From assembly GCA_023398815.1 (NCBI GenBank), contig JAEWRW010000023.1, positions 1 through 15,441 on the forward strand: a DNA stretch of 15,441 nucleotides, written 5' to 3'. This document shows, piece after piece, positions 14,332 to 15,441 of this stretch. Origin of the DNA: Bacillota bacterium. GTDB lineage: Bacteria; Bacillota; Clostridia; Christensenellales; UMGS416. The notes beneath the pieces were generated by a model. That model ran no database searches. It was not told where the DNA came from and saw only the letters and a program-made list of their open reading frames with translations. Numbering within the stretch: the first letter of the stretch is position 1; each line of letters starts with the position of its first letter. A program made the translations under genes and the position numbers.

Positions 14332-14913
14332 TTACATCGCTTGTGTTCCAATTATATTAATATCAAAAGTATAATTAAGATTTGAACTTGTAGCATATTT
14401 AGTATCAATTATATCGTTTTCTATACTTGTTGAGTAATCCCAAGACCACTTAATAGTAAATGTTCTTATTTTTTCATCATTTACTTTTATTGTTCCATTA
14501 ACATTTTCATTTAAAAGTTCTTGTAAACTTGCGTATCTTTTATTATTCCCATCAATGTTATATAGTAAATTAACAGGTTTATTTGTTTCATTACTAATTA
14601 ATACTTGATAATCTACTTCTGTTTCACAACCTGTTGTATCAATTACAATATCAAAACTTCCACTTGATCCTGGTGCGATTTTATTTACAGTTACTGTTTT
14701 TCTTGTAATAGTATCATTTAAATTAATTGGTGTTTTTGAAAATTCACTACTAGACTTAAATATCCACTTTGCTGTTGTACTAATACTTGAACCTGTTATA
14801 TCAGTTGTATATTTACTCATCGCAAATTCTACTATAATTCCTATAATTAAAAATAGTAATATTGCTATTCCTAATATTATTTTTTTATTTTTATCTTTTT
14901 TATTATCTTTCAT
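14332..14913 (-). CDS. TasA/camelysin-like exported protein, 193 aa
   Basis: This is a probable SipW-processed surface protein. A very basic N-terminus (KDNKKDKNKK) precedes a hydrophobic stretch at about 12-31 and the junction AMSKYTTDITGSSISTTAKW, typical of alternate-signal exported proteins. The mature part has KIAPGSSGSFDIVIDTTGCE at about 78-97, like the IAPG.SG.F beta strand of camelysin/TasA proteins, and IKWSWDYSTSIENDIIDTKY near 153-172, a pattern often seen in SipW-dependent exported proteins of clostridia. It ends in a beta strand with no anchor. GAGGAG lies before the ATG, 28 bases after the VirB6-like gene, so it is expressed from the transfer operon. It may be the major or cap subunit of a fibre (inference); the family call rests on motifs. 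Confidence 0.82.
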   Translation of the reverse strand: MKDNKKDKNKKIILGIAILLFLIIGIIVEFAMSKYTTDITGSSISTTAKWIFKSSSEFSKTPINLNDTITRKTVTVNKIAPGSSGSFDIVIDTTGCETEVDYQVLISNETNKPVNLLYNIDGNNKRYASLQELLNENVNGTIKVNDEKIRTFTIKWSWDYSTSIENDIIDTKYATSSNLNYTFDINIIGTQAM

Positions 14914-14941
14914 TTTTCTCTCTCCTCTTTCTTATTATTTT

Positions 14942-15441
14942 TTATAATCCCATCATTTCTTTAACGACACGATCTGCCATTTTTATAGTTCCAACTAGAA
15001 CTAGCATATTAAATATTAACTCTCCTAGATACTTCCATACTTGAGTCACTGCTGATACATTAGTATCAACTACTGGTGGTGATGAAGCAAATAGTGAGAA
15101 TATAATACAAGCCAGTACAATTATTGCTCCCTCTAAACATACTGCCGAAAACGACTTTATAAAACTCTTACCAACCTGTTGTGTTGGTTCTCCTGCAAAT
15201 GTCGATAGTGGAATTGGTGCTATTGCTGTATAAAGATATAATTTAAAAAATCTTCCATACACGGTCATAATCATTATGAAACTTAATACCGTTATAAATA
15301 ATCCACCAATTAAAGTGACTGCCCATAACGGGATACTTTCAAAAAATCCAACCTTTTCAATAGCTTTAATTATTTCTTGTGGTAGAACTGTTGTTGTCGA
15401 ACTTCCAAACCCAGATATCTTAATTATTGATGATATAACAC
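14942..15441 (-). CDS. VirB6/TrbL-like conjugative channel membrane protein, N-terminus beyond window
   Basis: This is the C-terminal 165 residues of a polytopic protein that forms part of the transfer channel in the cytoplasmic membrane. The frame is open to the right edge, so the Met at 15274 is internal and not a start. Visible segments are SIPLWAVTLIGGLFITVLSF, then YGRFFKLYLYTAIAPIPLST, FAGEPTQQVGKSFIKSF, a helix at EGAIIVLACIIFSLF and a last helix at LGELIFNMLVLVGTIKMAD. The YGRFFKLY, APIPLSTFAGEPTQ and VGKSFIKSF blocks match what I recall of the ICE membrane protein next to VirD4/Maff2 in clostridial elements. Its position upstream of PrgI and VirB4 supports this, although a six-gene insertion separates them here. 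Confidence 0.9.
   Translation of the reverse strand, partial: VISSIIKISGFGSSTTTVLPQEIIKAIEKVGFFESIPLWAVTLIGGLFITVLSFIMIMTVYGRFFKLYLYTAIAPIPLSTFAGEPTQQVGKSFIKSFSAVCLEGAIIVLACIIFSLFASSPPVVDTNVSAVTQVWKYLGELIFNMLVLVGTIKMADRVVKEMMGL

Noticed and set aside
14942..15274. A stand-alone 110-residue protein starting at the Met at 15274
   Set aside because: The frame continues without stop to the right edge, and the upstream residues (SIPLWAVTLIGGLFITVLSF) match the same membrane-protein family. The Met is internal, and no ribosome site precedes it.

Overview
The window is very AT-rich DNA with a dense, one-directional gene layout, strong AGGAGG-type ribosome binding sites and Gram-positive protein families. 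This points to a low-GC Bacillota genome (Clostridia or Bacilli/Erysipelotrichia-like, plausibly a gut organism; the exact lineage cannot be read from the sequence). All protein genes lie on the minus strand, so the biological order runs from high to low coordinates. The right two thirds is the transfer module of an integrative conjugative element (ICE) of the Tn1549/clostridial CTn type. The left third is a type I restriction-modification (RM) locus, probably cargo.

Transfer module (15441 to 6428), in transcription order: the C-terminal part of a VirB6/TrbL-like multi-pass channel protein; a four-gene surface cassette (TasA/camelysin-like protein, SipW-type signal peptidase, second TasA-like protein, and a secreted protein with InlB-type repeats and an unrecognised C-terminal domain); two soluble unknown proteins of 312 and 224 aa that appear to share a C-terminal module; a PrgI-family membrane protein; a VirB4-like ATPase; and a membrane-anchored CHAP-domain cell-wall hydrolase. 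The genes abut or overlap by 1 to 14 bases, or are 6 to 28 bases apart, so they look like one long operon. VirB6, PrgI, VirB4 and the hydrolase are the standard Gram-positive type IV secretion core. The SipW/TasA cassette sits inside that core and is the most unusual feature: it could give the element its own processed surface fibre or adhesin for mating.

Intergenic region 6149-6427 (279 bases): it holds a minus-strand promoter for the RM operon and, pointing the other way, an extended -10 promoter followed by about 100 bases with two terminator-like hairpins that share the repeat GGACTATTT. This looks like a small plus-strand RNA ending at the stop codon of the hydrolase gene. It is the only plus-strand unit supported here.

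RM locus (6148 to 1): hsdM, then a PIN-domain (DUF4935-like) putative nuclease gene, then hsdS, the three overlapping and evidently co-translated; then a 64-base gap with its own candidate promoter, and hsdR, which runs off the left edge. The PIN nuclease between the methylase and specificity genes is a non-standard component and suggests an extra effector linked to the RM complex. No tRNA, rRNA, CRISPR array, transposase, integrase or attachment site was found in the window.
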